A program made the translations under genes and the position numbers. This document shows positions 35,303 to 43,581 of a stretch of 45,971 bases of DNA, one piece after another. The notes beneath the pieces were generated by a model. The model had not been told where the DNA came from and ran no database searches. It worked only from the letters and a program-made list of their open reading frames with translations. Positions within the stretch are counted from its first letter, which is position 1. Each line of letters begins with the position of its first letter. Origin of the DNA: Collinsella sp. TF05-9AC (lineage in GTDB: Bacteria > Actinomycetota > Coriobacteriia > Coriobacteriales > Coriobacteriaceae); the NCBI RefSeq assembly GCF_003438495.1, contig NZ_QSSH01000019.1, positions 1 through 45,971 on the forward strand, written 5' to 3'.

Positions 35303-36141
35303 GCGAGGGCGGCCATGATGGTGCGGGCGACGCCGTCGTGGTCGTTGTCGAACTCGGTGATGGCGTCGGCGGCGTCGCGGTCTTCGGGCTCGCCGTTGAT
35401 CATGGCTATGCCGTGGCCTGCTGCCTGCAGCATGGGAATGTCGTTGATGTTGTCGCCGAAGCCCCAGGCGTCGGCGAGACGCTCGCCCAGGTGCTCGCAT
35501 AGCCATGTGAGGGCCGTTCCCTTGGTGGCGCCCTCGCCCATGACCTCGATATTCATGGCGTACGAACGCGTGACCTCAATGCCTCCGAGCGTGTCGAGCT
35601 CCGCCGCGATGGCGTCGCGATCGGCCGGGTCGTGCCAGTACATGGCGATGCGTTCGAGTGTCTCGACCTCGTCGATCTTACTGTCGATATCCATGTCGAT
35701 CGGTGTTCGTGTGCGCTTGAGCGAAGCCGCGATGTGGGGGTCGCCGCCGCAGAACTCGTCTAGGCGCTCATAGAGCGAGCGGGGGAGGAAGCACTGGCCG
35801 TCGGCGAAGATATCGAAGGTCACATCGTGGCCGACGGCGATGCGATGGATGCGATGGGCGATGCCACGGTCGAGCGGTCGGCTCAAGATACGTTTGGCGC
35901 GTGAGGCATCGGTAGGCGCATCTTCGTCGAGCTGCCAGACGCTGGCACCATTGGCGCAGACCGCGTAGTGCACGGCAGGATGGGCGAGGATAGGCTCAAA
36001 GATGCCCGACAGCGGGCGCCCCGTGCAGGGCACAAACTCAATACCGCGGCGCGCAAGCTCGTCGAGCATTGCCCAAGTGGCGTCGCTCATCTGCTTATCG
36101 CTCGTCAGCAGCGTTCCATCCATATCGGAAAACACAATCAT
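35299..36141 (-). CDS. Cof-type HAD-IIB phosphatase, second copy of the family
   Basis: This 280-residue hydrolase has DMDGTLLTSDKQM at the N-terminus, PCTGRPLSG, ATKGTALTWL and FGDNINDIPML. It is only distantly similar to the HAD protein encoded at 34386-35180 and faces it convergently. The start at ATG 36141 has AGAAAGGG upstream. Substrate unknown; sugar phosphates are typical for the family. Confidence 0.9.
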   Translation of the reverse strand: MIVFSDMDGTLLTSDKQMSDATWAMLDELARRGIEFVPCTGRPLSGIFEPILAHPAVHYAVCANGASVWQLDEDAPTDASRAKRILSRPLDRGIAHRIHRIAVGHDVTFDIFADGQCFLPRSLYERLDEFCGGDPHIAASLKRTRTPIDMDIDSKIDEVETLERIAMYWHDPADRDAIAAELDTLGGIEVTRSYAMNIEVMGEGATKGTALTWLCEHLGERLADAWGFGDNINDIPMLQAAGHGIAMINGEPEDRDAADAITEFDNDHDGVARTIMAALA

Positions 36142-36164
36142 TTGATGCAGCCCTTTCTACTGGC

Positions 36165-36204
36165 ATAAAAAGCGTGGCCGAGGGCTTGGGTCCCTGGCCA
36201 CGCT
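36165..36204 (-). terminator. Terminator after citrate synthase
   Basis: AGCGTGGCC (36171-36179) pairs with GGCCACGCT (36196-36204) in a 9-bp stem. On the minus strand it is followed by a T5 run, about 25 bases beyond the stop of the citrate synthase gene. Confidence 0.85.
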
Positions 36205-36227
36205 CGAGTTCTATAACGGTCCGCGTC

Positions 36228-37646
36228 CTAGCGGTCGGCGAGCGGCTTGTACTCCAGCGGCTCGATCACCGGACGATAGGCGGGGCGGATGATACGGTGC
36301 GCGCAGAAGAGCTCTTCCATGCGGTGCGCCGACCAGCCGGCCATGCGGGCGACGGCGAATAGCGGCGTAAAGAGCGTCTCGGGCACGCCGAGCATCTTGT
36401 AGATAAAGCCCGTGTACAGGTCGATGTTGGCGCAGATGGGCTTGGTCATGCCGTGGTCGCGCATGACCTGGGGTGCCAGGCGCTCGATACGCTCGATGAG
36501 TGCGAACTCTTCGCCCAAGTCCTTCTTGGCTGCCAGTGAGCGCGCGTAACGGCGGCAGACCTCGGCGCGCGGGTCGCTGAGCGTATAGACGGCGTGGCCC
36601 ATGCCGTAGATGAGGCCCGTGCCGTCGAAGGCCTGCTTGTCGAGGATCTTGCCCAGGTAGGCCGCGACCTCGTCCTCGTCCTCCCAGTTGGAGACATGCG
36701 CGCGGATGTCCTCGTGCATAGACACGACCTTGGCATTGGCGCCGCCGTGGCGCGGGCCCTTGAGCGAGCCGATAGCCGCGGCGTAGGCGGAATACGGGTC
36801 GGTGGCCGAAGACGACAGCACGCGGCAAGCGAAGGTGGAGTTGTTGCCGCCGCCGTGCTCGGCATGCAGCATGAGCATAACGTCGAGCAGCATCGCCTCA
36901 TCGCGGGTGAACGCCATGCCGCCGCGCAGGACCTGTAGGATGGTCTCGGCGGTGGAGAGGCCGGGCGTGGGGTGCGGCACGTGAACCTCGGAGCCGCGAA
37001 GCTTGGCGACCGAGGCCATGTGTGCGAAGGCGGCGATGCGCGGGAGACGTGCGAGCATGGAAATGGCGACGTCGATTTCGTGCTCGGGCGTGATCACGTC
37101 TGGTTCGGCATCGAAGGCGTAGAGCAGCAGCACGGCGCGCTGAAGCACATTCATGATGCTCGACGACACCGTGGTCATGGGAAACTCTTTGACGTACTCG
37201 TCGCTCAGATGTCTAAAGGCACCTAGGCGCTCGCAGAAGCCGTCGAGCTCTTCCTTGTTGGGCAGCGAACCCGTGATAAGCAGATAGGCGACTTCTTCGT
37301 AGCCGTAGCGATTCTCGGCCTGGGCATTGTTGACCAGATCCTCGATGCTGTAGCCGCGAAGCGTGAGCTTGCCCTGATCGGGCACGACCTTTCCGTCGAC
37401 CTTGTTGTAGCCGTGCACATCCGAGATACGAGTGAGGCCCGCGACCACGCCCGAGCCGTCGGCATTGCGCAGGCCGCGCTTGACATTGTGCTCTTCGAAC
37501 AAGCCCTCGTCATAAGGGTCGGTCGGCAGGCCGTGGTAGAGGCTTTCGCTCTCAGGCGAAATCTGGCGGCTTGCTTCGTAATCCAGAACCAGTCGGCTCA
37601 AGTGGTCATCGAAGCGGTAATAGATTTTCTTGGCGTCGTAGGCCAT
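36228..37646 (-). CDS. gltA: Citrate synthase
   Basis: This 472-residue enzyme condenses oxaloacetate with acetyl-CoA. It contains LHAEHGGGNNSTFACRVLSSS (about residues 260-280) with the first active-site His, and LKGPRHGGANAKV. GLIYGMGHAVYTLSDPR follows (near 345-360) with the second His, and the C-terminal Arg-rich segment that binds substrate is present. It is about 40 residues longer than the E. coli enzyme at the N-terminus, as in the larger clostridial/coriobacterial group. GAGAGGAG precedes ATG 37646. In an anaerobe it would feed glutamate synthesis rather than a full cycle. Confidence 0.94.
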   Translation of the reverse strand: MAYDAKKIYYRFDDHLSRLVLDYEASRQISPESESLYHGLPTDPYDEGLFEEHNVKRGLRNADGSGVVAGLTRISDVHGYNKVDGKVVPDQGKLTLRGYSIEDLVNNAQAENRYGYEEVAYLLITGSLPNKEELDGFCERLGAFRHLSDEYVKEFPMTTVSSSIMNVLQRAVLLLYAFDAEPDVITPEHEIDVAISMLARLPRIAAFAHMASVAKLRGSEVHVPHPTPGLSTAETILQVLRGGMAFTRDEAMLLDVMLMLHAEHGGGNNSTFACRVLSSSATDPYSAYAAAIGSLKGPRHGGANAKVVSMHEDIRAHVSNWEDEDEVAAYLGKILDKQAFDGTGLIYGMGHAVYTLSDPRAEVCRRYARSLAAKKDLGEEFALIERIERLAPQVMRDHGMTKPICANIDLYTGFIYKMLGVPETLFTPLFAVARMAGWSAHRMEELFCAHRIIRPAYRPVIEPLEYKPLADR

Positions 37647-37723
37647 GCGCGCTCCTCTCCGGTCCGCTTTGGGGCCGCGCGCTTGGACGATATGACGTCA
37701 AGCTGCCCCGAGCGGCTTGTTCG

Positions 37724-38011
37724 CTACAGGCGGTACATAAAGTTAAAGACGTCCTCGCGCTGGATGGACACGTTGACGCCCGAAAGCTCGCCGGCCTCGG
37801 CCAGGGCCTTCTGCAGCTCGGCGAAGTCGAGCTTGGACTCGGCGGTGTCGGCCAGCATGGTCATGGTGAAGATGTCCTCGATAATGGACTGCGTGATGTC
37901 GCGGATGTCGACGTTGGCCTCGCCCAGAACGCGGGTGACGCCGGCGACGATGCCGGGGCGGTTCTTGCCAAGGACGGTGATGACGATGCGGGAGGACGAG
38001 ATCTCGGCCAT
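37724..38011 (-). CDS. ACT-domain protein (UPF0237 type)
   Basis: This 95-residue protein is a single ACT-type fold: IVITVLGKNRPGIVAGVTRVLGEANVDIRDITQSIIEDIFTM is the family pattern, with a ligand-binding Gly in RPGI. Members usually precede a UPF0210 (DUF711) gene; here citrate synthase follows instead, 78 bases downstream on the same strand, possibly co-transcribed. It may sense an amino acid, but the ligand is unknown. AAAGGG precedes ATG 38011. Confidence 0.88.
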   Translation of the reverse strand: MAEISSSRIVITVLGKNRPGIVAGVTRVLGEANVDIRDITQSIIEDIFTMTMLADTAESKLDFAELQKALAEAGELSGVNVSIQREDVFNFMYRL

Positions 38012-38407
38012 GGGAAACCCTTTCGCGTGATTGCGGCGCGCGCGGGGCGCTCCGCTACGGTACAGTGTTCATCATTGTACCTGTCTGGCGCAAAAAAGGC
38101 GCGCTCGCTGCGGCGTTACATGCCTGCAACATGAGCGTAAGGGGGAAGGCCGTACGGGGAAGAGCCGTCTGGCGCGTGTCCGGCTCGTGTTGGGTTGATT
38201 TCCGATCTCAGCCGAACACATTGAGCGGACAGGCCGTTCCCGCAGTCAGCCGAACGCCTCCGACGGCTGATTCCGAACTGGAAGCGGAGGGCATCCCCGC
38301 CCTTCGGTAGGGGATACCGCTCCGCGGCGCATGCCGCGGGCGGCGCCCCTATCGGACCACCGTGACCTCAGTTGGGATGGGCCCAGCACTGCCGCGTACT
38401 CGGTGAG
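38012..38407. repeat. Gap at island left edge: 64-bp direct repeat and GC-rich stems
   Basis: This stretch has no convincing gene. 38193-38256 is one copy of the 64-bp direct repeat shared with 45822-45885. After it come several palindromes: TCAGCCG/CGGCTGA (38246-38270), ATCCCC/GGGGAT within a larger GC-rich fold (about 38284-38326), and CCGCGGC/GCCGCGG (38322-38339). The region looks like a junction built from structured non-coding DNA. Confidence 0.7.
38193..38256 (+). repeat. 64-bp direct repeat, left copy
   Basis: It begins GGTTGATTTCCGATCTCAGC and matches 45822-45885 at 62 of 64 positions, with differences at 38230 (C/A) and 38250 (C/T). The two copies enclose the accessory island with the recombinase remnant and peptide transporters, so they may be its borders, or copies of a dispersed intergenic repeat used for recombination. 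Confidence 0.9.
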
Positions 38408-39133
38408 CTAGAGCCAACTGTTCGTCTTCACGTCGCGTATGGCGATATTTCGGTCGTCCGGCTCGGTGATGCCGTAGCCGAACGCCTGGAGCGTCTCGAT
38501 GGACTCCTGGATCCTCTGTTGGAACATGGGACCCGGATCGACCCTCGGCCCGAGGTGCCCGCGCCAAAGGCACGGCGTGGCGCGCAGCATGTTATGGATT
38601 TTGGAGATGGGCTCGATGTCGGCGTAGACGTTGAGCGTCGCCATGGCGTCCTTGTGGCCGAGGATCGATTGGAGCGCCTTGATATCGCCGCCTTGGCGGA
38701 TCCACTGCGTTGCGAACGTGTGGCGAAGGCCGTGGAACGTGATCAGCTCGTCGTTGGTGCCCATGAGGCCGTTGGTCTCCGAGAACGTCTTGAACGCCCT
38801 GCGGATATAGCTTGTCGTCGCGAAGGTCGCGCCCGGCTCCGACAGGATGTAGCAGTCCCCGATCTCGACCGCCCCGGTAAGGCCGCGCAAGCGCAGCTTT
38901 CCGCAGTCGATCTCGTGGGTCTCCTTCAGGAAGGGGAGTAGGCCGACCGGGTCGATGGGGATACCCCTGGCGTCATGGGTCTTGGTGTCCTTGATGAACG
39001 AACCCATTCCCTTCGCGTACGCCACCGAGTGCCTGATCGAGATCAGGCCCGTCTCGAAATCCACATCGCACCACCGAAGGCCGCAGACCTCGCCGATTCG
39101 CATCCCCGTGTGCAGGGCGAGTACGACCGCCCT
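38408..39133 (-). pseudogene. Tyrosine recombinase (integrase), N-terminus missing
   Basis: Only the catalytic domain is present. Reading from 39133 it runs RAVVLALHTGMRIGEVCGLRW and holds the first catalytic Arg. H124-x-x-R127 (HGLRH), H150 (LGHKDAM) and the nucleophile Y160 follow, numbered from the Met at 39103. About 150 residues of the arm-binding and core-binding domains expected in a phage-type integrase are absent. Immediately upstream and in the same reading frame lies the TAG of the XRE gene, so the 5' part has been replaced by unrelated DNA. Such a fragment is unlikely to integrate DNA. The C-terminal 60 residues after Y160 are longer than usual. Confidence 0.85.
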
Positions 39134-39385
39134 CTAATCCTCGGCGGACCAATCGAGTCCGAACTCCTTTCGGGCATCCTCTTCGCTCATGACTTCGAGA
39201 AGGTCTCCGGGTTGGCAACGAAGGGCGAGGCATAGCTGCTCGAGTGTGTTGAAGCGAATGCCGCGAATATGCCCTTTTTTAATACGGGACAGGTTCACGG
39301 GCGTGGTTCCAATCCTTTCGGCAAGTTCGTTCGAGGAAATCTTTCGCTCGGCCATGATCTTGTCGAGGCGAACAATTACGGGCAT
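39134..39385 (-). CDS. XRE-family HTH regulator (YozG-like)
   Basis: This 83-residue protein is a compact Cro/C1-type HTH: VRLDKIMAERKISSNELAERIGTTPVNLSRIKKGHIRGIRFNTLEQLCLALRC covers residues 5-57, followed by QPGDLLE. Small regulators of this type are commonly paired with a DUF2975 membrane protein, exactly as here (nine-base gap). The membrane partner is thought to modulate the regulator. Divergent to the peptide/transporter operon, it probably controls that operon through the 39945-39963 palindrome. Its stop is in frame with the integrase remnant. Confidence 0.9.
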   Translation of the reverse strand: MPVIVRLDKIMAERKISSNELAERIGTTPVNLSRIKKGHIRGIRFNTLEQLCLALRCQPGDLLEVMSEEDARKEFGLDWSAED

Positions 39386-39394
39386 GGCGTTTCC

Positions 39395-39907
39395 TTACGC
39401 AATCTCGTCGGAGTCGAGGTACAGCTCTCGGGCGTACAAGAAGAGCTGGGAAAGCATGAACAGGACGATGCCGAGAACCAGAGAGGTCCAATCGAATGAT
39501 GAAGCGATCTCTTGGGCGCCGACGGCCCCCTCGCCGCCAAACATCGAAACGGAGGTTTTGAGTGAGCCGGCGTAGAGGCTGGTGGCAGCTTGAACAACGA
39601 AGAGAATGCCGAGCACCTTCAAGCATGTCGCAGACCCTTTCTTGAAGGGGTCTCCGCTCTTGATCGTCCACACGAGAACGGCGCTGAGGATGGTCGTAGC
39701 GATACCGATGACGGCAGGGACCAATGTCGAGATCGCAAGGGCTGGATACGCGGGGGAGTCTGCAATTACAGGGTTGTCGAGCACTTCGATTGCTGGCTTT
39801 AAGGAGAACGCCACTTGTGCGATGGCGGTGGCGCAAAGGGTCGCAGAGGCTATCGCACATGCGATGCGGAAGGAATGAAGCCGGGGAGTGCGATTGTCGG
39901 AACTCAT
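39395..39907 (-). CDS. DUF2975-type membrane protein
   Basis: This 170-residue protein has four hydrophobic segments (about residues 14-34, 55-80, 95-115 and 142-160). It ends in the family-typical LFLYARELYLDSDEIA. It is encoded directly before an XRE regulator, the standard pairing for this family. GGAGG precedes ATG 39907. The pair likely forms a membrane-linked switch for the neighbouring peptide exporter genes. The ligand or stimulus is unknown. Confidence 0.85.
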   Translation of the reverse strand: MSSDNRTPRLHSFRIACAIASATLCATAIAQVAFSLKPAIEVLDNPVIADSPAYPALAISTLVPAVIGIATTILSAVLVWTIKSGDPFKKGSATCLKVLGILFVVQAATSLYAGSLKTSVSMFGGEGAVGAQEIASSFDWTSLVLGIVLFMLSQLFLYARELYLDSDEIA

Positions 39908-39944
39908 AATAACCTCCGAAGAATTTAAAAAACTCAGGTTACTT

Positions 39945-39963
39945 TTTAACAGTTTATGTTAAA
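39945..39963. promoter_or_regulatory. Palindrome in the divergent regulator/peptide-A promoter region
   Basis: TTTAACA and TGTTAAA arms (7 bp each) flank GTTTA in a strongly A/T-rich 120-bp gap. Cro/C1 regulators bind such short dyads, so it is a candidate operator of the XRE protein. No convincing -35/-10 pair was found for peptide A. Confidence 0.45.
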
Positions 39964-40027
39964 TTGACTTTGCCGGCAAGTAATCACAGCATGCTGCAAC
40001 CGAAACCCCTCTAGATTGGAGAGGATT

Positions 40028-40393
40028 ATGTTCAGTACTGTTAAGTCGTGTAAGCTCTTGGTTTTCCTCGGCCTCGCTCTTTGTCTGTTGCTGCCGGGAG
40101 CCCCCGCTTTTGCGGATACCCCGATGCCTCCTTCCCAGGAGAGCAGCCAGTGTGCCCTCGTTGAGCCCCTCGGGTATACGGACGACGTCGTCGATACCTA
40201 CTGGAGCTACAGCTGTCCTCGCGGCGTAAGCGGGCACAGCATCTCGATGTTCAACATCTCTTACAAGACGATCTCCTACCGAAATGGCTATCGCCGATCC
40301 GCGCATCATAGGGAATCTCGCCTCGCTGCAATGTGCTCCTGTGGTGTTCTTGGCACAACTGATAAATGGCAATTTGTCTATAGCACCTACTAG
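40028..40393 (+). CDS. Secreted peptide A (121 aa precursor; lactococcin-972-like?)
   Basis: ATG 40028 follows GGAGAGG. A Sec signal peptide (basic SCK start, hydrophobic core, AFA cleavage after residue 29) leads to a mature 92-residue chain. It has Cys at 42, 63, 103 and 105, a YWSYS motif at 58-62, a central SYKTISYRNGYRRSAHH stretch, and the aromatic end KWQFVYSTY. Size, signal peptide, WSY-type start, Ser/His/Tyr-rich middle, aromatic C-terminus and a downstream ABC unit resemble lactococcin-972 bacteriocins. The similarity is loose and the extra Cys residues are unlike the type member. It is inferred to be a toxin-like or signalling peptide handled by the adjacent transporter. Confidence 0.7.
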   Translation: MFSTVKSCKLLVFLGLALCLLLPGAPAFADTPMPPSQESSQCALVEPLGYTDDVVDTYWSYSCPRGVSGHSISMFNISYKTISYRNGYRRSAHHRESRLAAMCSCGVLGTTDKWQFVYSTY

Positions 40394-40403
40394 ATGCGAG
40401 GAA

Positions 40404-40434
40404 GGGCCGAGCATTTTGTTCGGCCCCTCTGTTC
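40404..40434 (+). terminator. Weak hairpin between peptide A and its permease
   Basis: GGGCCGA (40404-40410) pairs with TCGGCCC (40420-40426) around a 9-nt loop, followed by CTCTGTTCC. With a poor T-tract it would give partial termination, allowing more peptide than transporter. Confidence 0.5.
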
Positions 40435-40459
40435 CGACTGGATGAGGTTAAGGTTGGCG

Positions 40460-42682
40460 ATGAATATGCTCAAAATCTCGAAGGCAATCTTTAGGTCGCT
40501 CATCTCCTCCAGGTCGCTCTGTGTTGCCGTTGTTGCGCTGATGGTTCTTTGTGCTTTGCCCGTCTTCAGGAGCGCGGCTGGCATCGACGGACGGGTCGAA
40601 TACCTCGAGTCGGGAATAACCCGTGTTGAGCAGGAATTGTCAGCATCCTATGCGGATGCGCTTGTGAATGCGGGGGAGGAGGGTGTCTATACCTCTTCAT
40701 CAAGCATGCCCGCGCTTCTGTACCCTCTTGCCGCGGGGCGTCTTGTCTTGGCGCCGCTCTCTACTCTGCTTCCGTTTCTGCAGGTATCGGATGGAGCGTA
40801 CTCCTATTATGACGGATCGAAGGAGTACTTGCTATGGGCCGCAACGGCCGTTGCCGTCTCGTTCCTTGCCGCGCGTCTTAACAAACGTGAAAAACTCATC
40901 ATCCAGGCACCGATGGGTGAGCTGGGCAGGCTTGTTGCATCGAGCGTATGGGCGAGTGTTTTTGCGATGCTTGCCGTCTTCGCCGTCAATCTTCCAGGGA
41001 TAATCGCCGCACTTGTGAAGAATGGCCCGGGCTCGCTGTTCTATCCGATAGGCTACGTTCAATATGCGACTCCGGTTATCAAACCGGCTTGGCTGGTGTT
41101 CGCACAGACGGCCATCTTGCAATTCTTGGTGGCGGCGTTCATCTCGCTCGTCGTTCACCTTGCCGTGAAGATTGCCAATAACCCTACGCTTGGAAACGTG
41201 TTCGTATGTGCCCTGATGGGGGCGACGATGGTTCCCGGGTATTACGGAAGATCCATCGCTTTACGTGAGTTCGCCCTGTTGAATCCCCTTACGTATGCGA
41301 ACACTGAGTTGACCGTCGGCGCCTATAGCCCGTACCCGACAACGCAGATAGTGAATCTGCCTGGACTTTGCTTCGAGCGTGGCGCGATTACCCTCGTATG
41401 CGCAATCGGGATCGAGGTGCTGGCAATTAGCCTGCTTTGCGTTGCTGGAAAGAGCGGCTGCGCGCGCCCGATGTCCCCGATTTGTCTTGAGAGAGGTTCC
41501 TTCACCGCATCGAGAACGACAGCCCGTTCGAGCGCTTGTGCCTCCGCCGTTGCATACGTAAGAACGATGGGGAAGCTGCTCCTGCATTCTCCTGCCCTCG
41601 CCGTATGCGCGATTGCAATGTCGACGGCGATGCTGGCCCCGGCTCTGGTCGAGGTGTTTCCTGACGCTGGTGACGTTTCCGCTGTTCGGTATAGGGATGG
41701 GGAGCTCCGTTCAATAGATCGGTATCTAGAGCAGGACGCTGCGAATATGGACGTCGAGGGCAAAGCGGCCCTGGAAGGCATGCGAGATGCTCTTTCGGGT
41801 TTCGTGTACGCGCCCACGCCTGCGGAGGGGTTTCGAAGCCTTGCGACGTACGAGCGCGCTCGAGGCGAGCTGGGCGCGGCAGATGCGACCCTCCTGCAAT
41901 CGATCGGAATCGAGCCGGAGACTCCTTCTCGTGCGGAGGCGCGCGCCCTTCTGCTCGAGTCGATCGCGAGCTTGCCGGACCCCAAGGTTTACGAGTTAAG
42001 TACGAAGATGCCCCCATTAATCCTCCTTTCCTATCTCCAGGCAGCGCTTCCTTCCTTGTTTTGGCTGTTGCCCGTGGTTGTCACATCGCTTGCGTGCACC
42101 CACCTGCGGTGCCGTTCCCTTCTGGTTTTCCAAGTCCCCGCAACAGCGCATGTGCGTTTTCTGACGGCTGTTGCGCTGTCTCTCCTGCTTGGCTTGGCGC
42201 TGCTTTTGGTGTCGATGGTTCCCGCTGCGGTTGTGTCCTTGATTAAGAACGGTGCGGGTGGATCGGAGTATCCCGTCGCTCTCATTCGGGCGGGAGCTTC
42301 GACAACGTCCATGGTGGGGGAGGCGGTGTTGTGCAGTATTCCGTTGCTGGTCATGGCATACGGCGTGATTTCCGTCGTCGCTGCGTTGACAGCAGCGATT
42401 AGCCGCAACCCCGTTGTCACCGGAGTGGTTTGCGCGGTTCTCCTGGTGTTGGGTTCGTTGAGCGCTCATGTTGAAAGCGCGGGCATGGGCGTCGCGCTGC
42501 TGGCTCCATTCGCCTCGTTTGATCCCGCTTCCCAGGTGGGGACGATTGGGTTCCTTGGGCGAGGGACGAACGCGATGCCTTTTGGAGAGGTCGTCGGCGC
42601 ATCGGGCGCTCTGCTGGTGGTTTTGGGCGCCGTATCTCCGTTGATGGTGCGCCTGAGTGTTCCAAAGATCGAAAGGGGATGA
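40460..42682 (+). CDS. ABC transporter permease with two tandem homologous membrane halves
   Basis: This 740-residue membrane protein starts at ATG 40460 (AAGG six bases before). An earlier in-frame ATG directly abuts peptide A. It consists of two similar halves. Each has an N-terminal helix, an extracytoplasmic loop (about 40-120 and 400-520), then a helix cluster with the motif NGxGxxxYP (NGPGSLFYP at 188-196; NGAGGSEYP at 597-605) followed by an NP motif (NNPTLGN at 240-246; RNPVVTG at 649-655). This looks like a gene fusion or duplication of an ABC-2-like export domain. Bacteriocin-immunity permeases of the lactococcin-972 type are comparable but not closely so. Its ATPase overlaps the stop (ATGA). 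Confidence 0.85.
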   Translation: MNMLKISKAIFRSLISSRSLCVAVVALMVLCALPVFRSAAGIDGRVEYLESGITRVEQELSASYADALVNAGEEGVYTSSSSMPALLYPLAAGRLVLAPLSTLLPFLQVSDGAYSYYDGSKEYLLWAATAVAVSFLAARLNKREKLIIQAPMGELGRLVASSVWASVFAMLAVFAVNLPGIIAALVKNGPGSLFYPIGYVQYATPVIKPAWLVFAQTAILQFLVAAFISLVVHLAVKIANNPTLGNVFVCALMGATMVPGYYGRSIALREFALLNPLTYANTELTVGAYSPYPTTQIVNLPGLCFERGAITLVCAIGIEVLAISLLCVAGKSGCARPMSPICLERGSFTASRTTARSSACASAVAYVRTMGKLLLHSPALAVCAIAMSTAMLAPALVEVFPDAGDVSAVRYRDGELRSIDRYLEQDAANMDVEGKAALEGMRDALSGFVYAPTPAEGFRSLATYERARGELGAADATLLQSIGIEPETPSRAEARALLLESIASLPDPKVYELSTKMPPLILLSYLQAALPSLFWLLPVVVTSLACTHLRCRSLLVFQVPATAHVRFLTAVALSLLLGLALLLVSMVPAAVVSLIKNGAGGSEYPVALIRAGASTTSMVGEAVLCSIPLLVMAYGVISVVAALTAAISRNPVVTGVVCAVLLVLGSLSAHVESAGMGVALLAPFASFDPASQVGTIGFLGRGTNAMPFGEVVGASGALLVVLGAVSPLMVRLSVPKIERG

Positions 42683-42687
42683 TCTCG

Positions 42688-43428
42688 ATGATTGGCCTTC
42701 AAACGCTGACGATCTCTTATGGAAAGAAGGTGCTCGTAGATTCGGTGGACGCTGAGTTTGCCCCGGGTACGGTCTACGGTCTCGTCGCTCCGAACGGGCA
42801 TGGAAAGACGACGTTGCTGCGTGCGATGGCAGGTTTGCCGGGTCCTCGCGTGGACGGGAGCATCGTTCTGGATGAGGTGCAGGGTACGGGTGCGAGAGAG
42901 GTCCGTTCTATGATCTTCTATGCACCTGGTGAGGGGACGCTGCTGTATCCCGGATTGCGTGCGGAAGATCACCTCAAGATGGTTTGCGATATGTGGCCGC
43001 ATGCTCGCGATATCGAAGAGATAGTGGAACAAACGCAGATAGGCGAGTTCGCGAAGATGAGGATCCGCACTCTGAGCCAGGGCATGAAGCAGCAGCTTAC
43101 CCTGGCGATTGCGTATGCGACGGGCGCGCGGTACCTTCTATTAGATGAGCCCATGAACGCGCTCGACCCCAGCAGGGTGGACTTGCATTCCGAGATTCTC
43201 AGGAAGCTGGCCGATTCTGGTACGTGCATCATCATGTCATCCCACATCTTGGATTCGGTCGATAGGCTGTGCGATGAGATTCTGTTTTTGAAGGATGGGA
43301 GGCTCATTAGAAGCATTCCGCAAGATGATGCTGCGCCGAAGTCTCCTGGATCCCATTTCGCAAAGCCTGCCGGACGCGCCGAGGGTGCGCTAAGCACGTA
43401 TCGGCGACTCTACGAAAAGGGCGGGTAG
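42688..43428 (+). CDS. ABC transporter ATP-binding protein
   Basis: This 246-residue ATPase energises the preceding duplicated permease. Walker A is APNGHGKTT with K40 (His replaces the usual Ser before Gly-Lys). The signature LSQGMKQQL begins at 129, Walker B LLLDEP is at 150-155, and a SSHIL switch is present. ATG 42688 is chosen because GAAAGGGG lies nine bases before it; an in-frame ATG at 42679 overlaps the permease TGA but is too close to that site. A C-terminal 35-residue Pro/Ser tail lacks known function. Because one ATPase serves a two-half permease, a homodimeric ATPase is inferred. Confidence 0.93.
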   Translation: MIGLQTLTISYGKKVLVDSVDAEFAPGTVYGLVAPNGHGKTTLLRAMAGLPGPRVDGSIVLDEVQGTGAREVRSMIFYAPGEGTLLYPGLRAEDHLKMVCDMWPHARDIEEIVEQTQIGEFAKMRIRTLSQGMKQQLTLAIAYATGARYLLLDEPMNALDPSRVDLHSEILRKLADSGTCIIMSSHILDSVDRLCDEILFLKDGRLIRSIPQDDAAPKSPGSHFAKPAGRAEGALSTYRRLYEKGG

Positions 43429-43581
43429 AAATGCAAGTTAAAAATCTATGTGGCCAATGTGATACCGTTGAACCCGCATATCGATACCGCTCAGCCATTC
43501 GCCTCGCCCCCGTCGCACGCATCTTCATCCGGTCTGTTACTTTTAATCTAACAATTCTTTGAGGAACGTAGGTGCTTCTAA

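Noticed and set aside
43429..43581. Additional small gene between the two transporter units
   Set aside because: No frame with a credible ribosome site. A frame starting near 43572 is out of register with the real transporter start and is short and low in plausibility.
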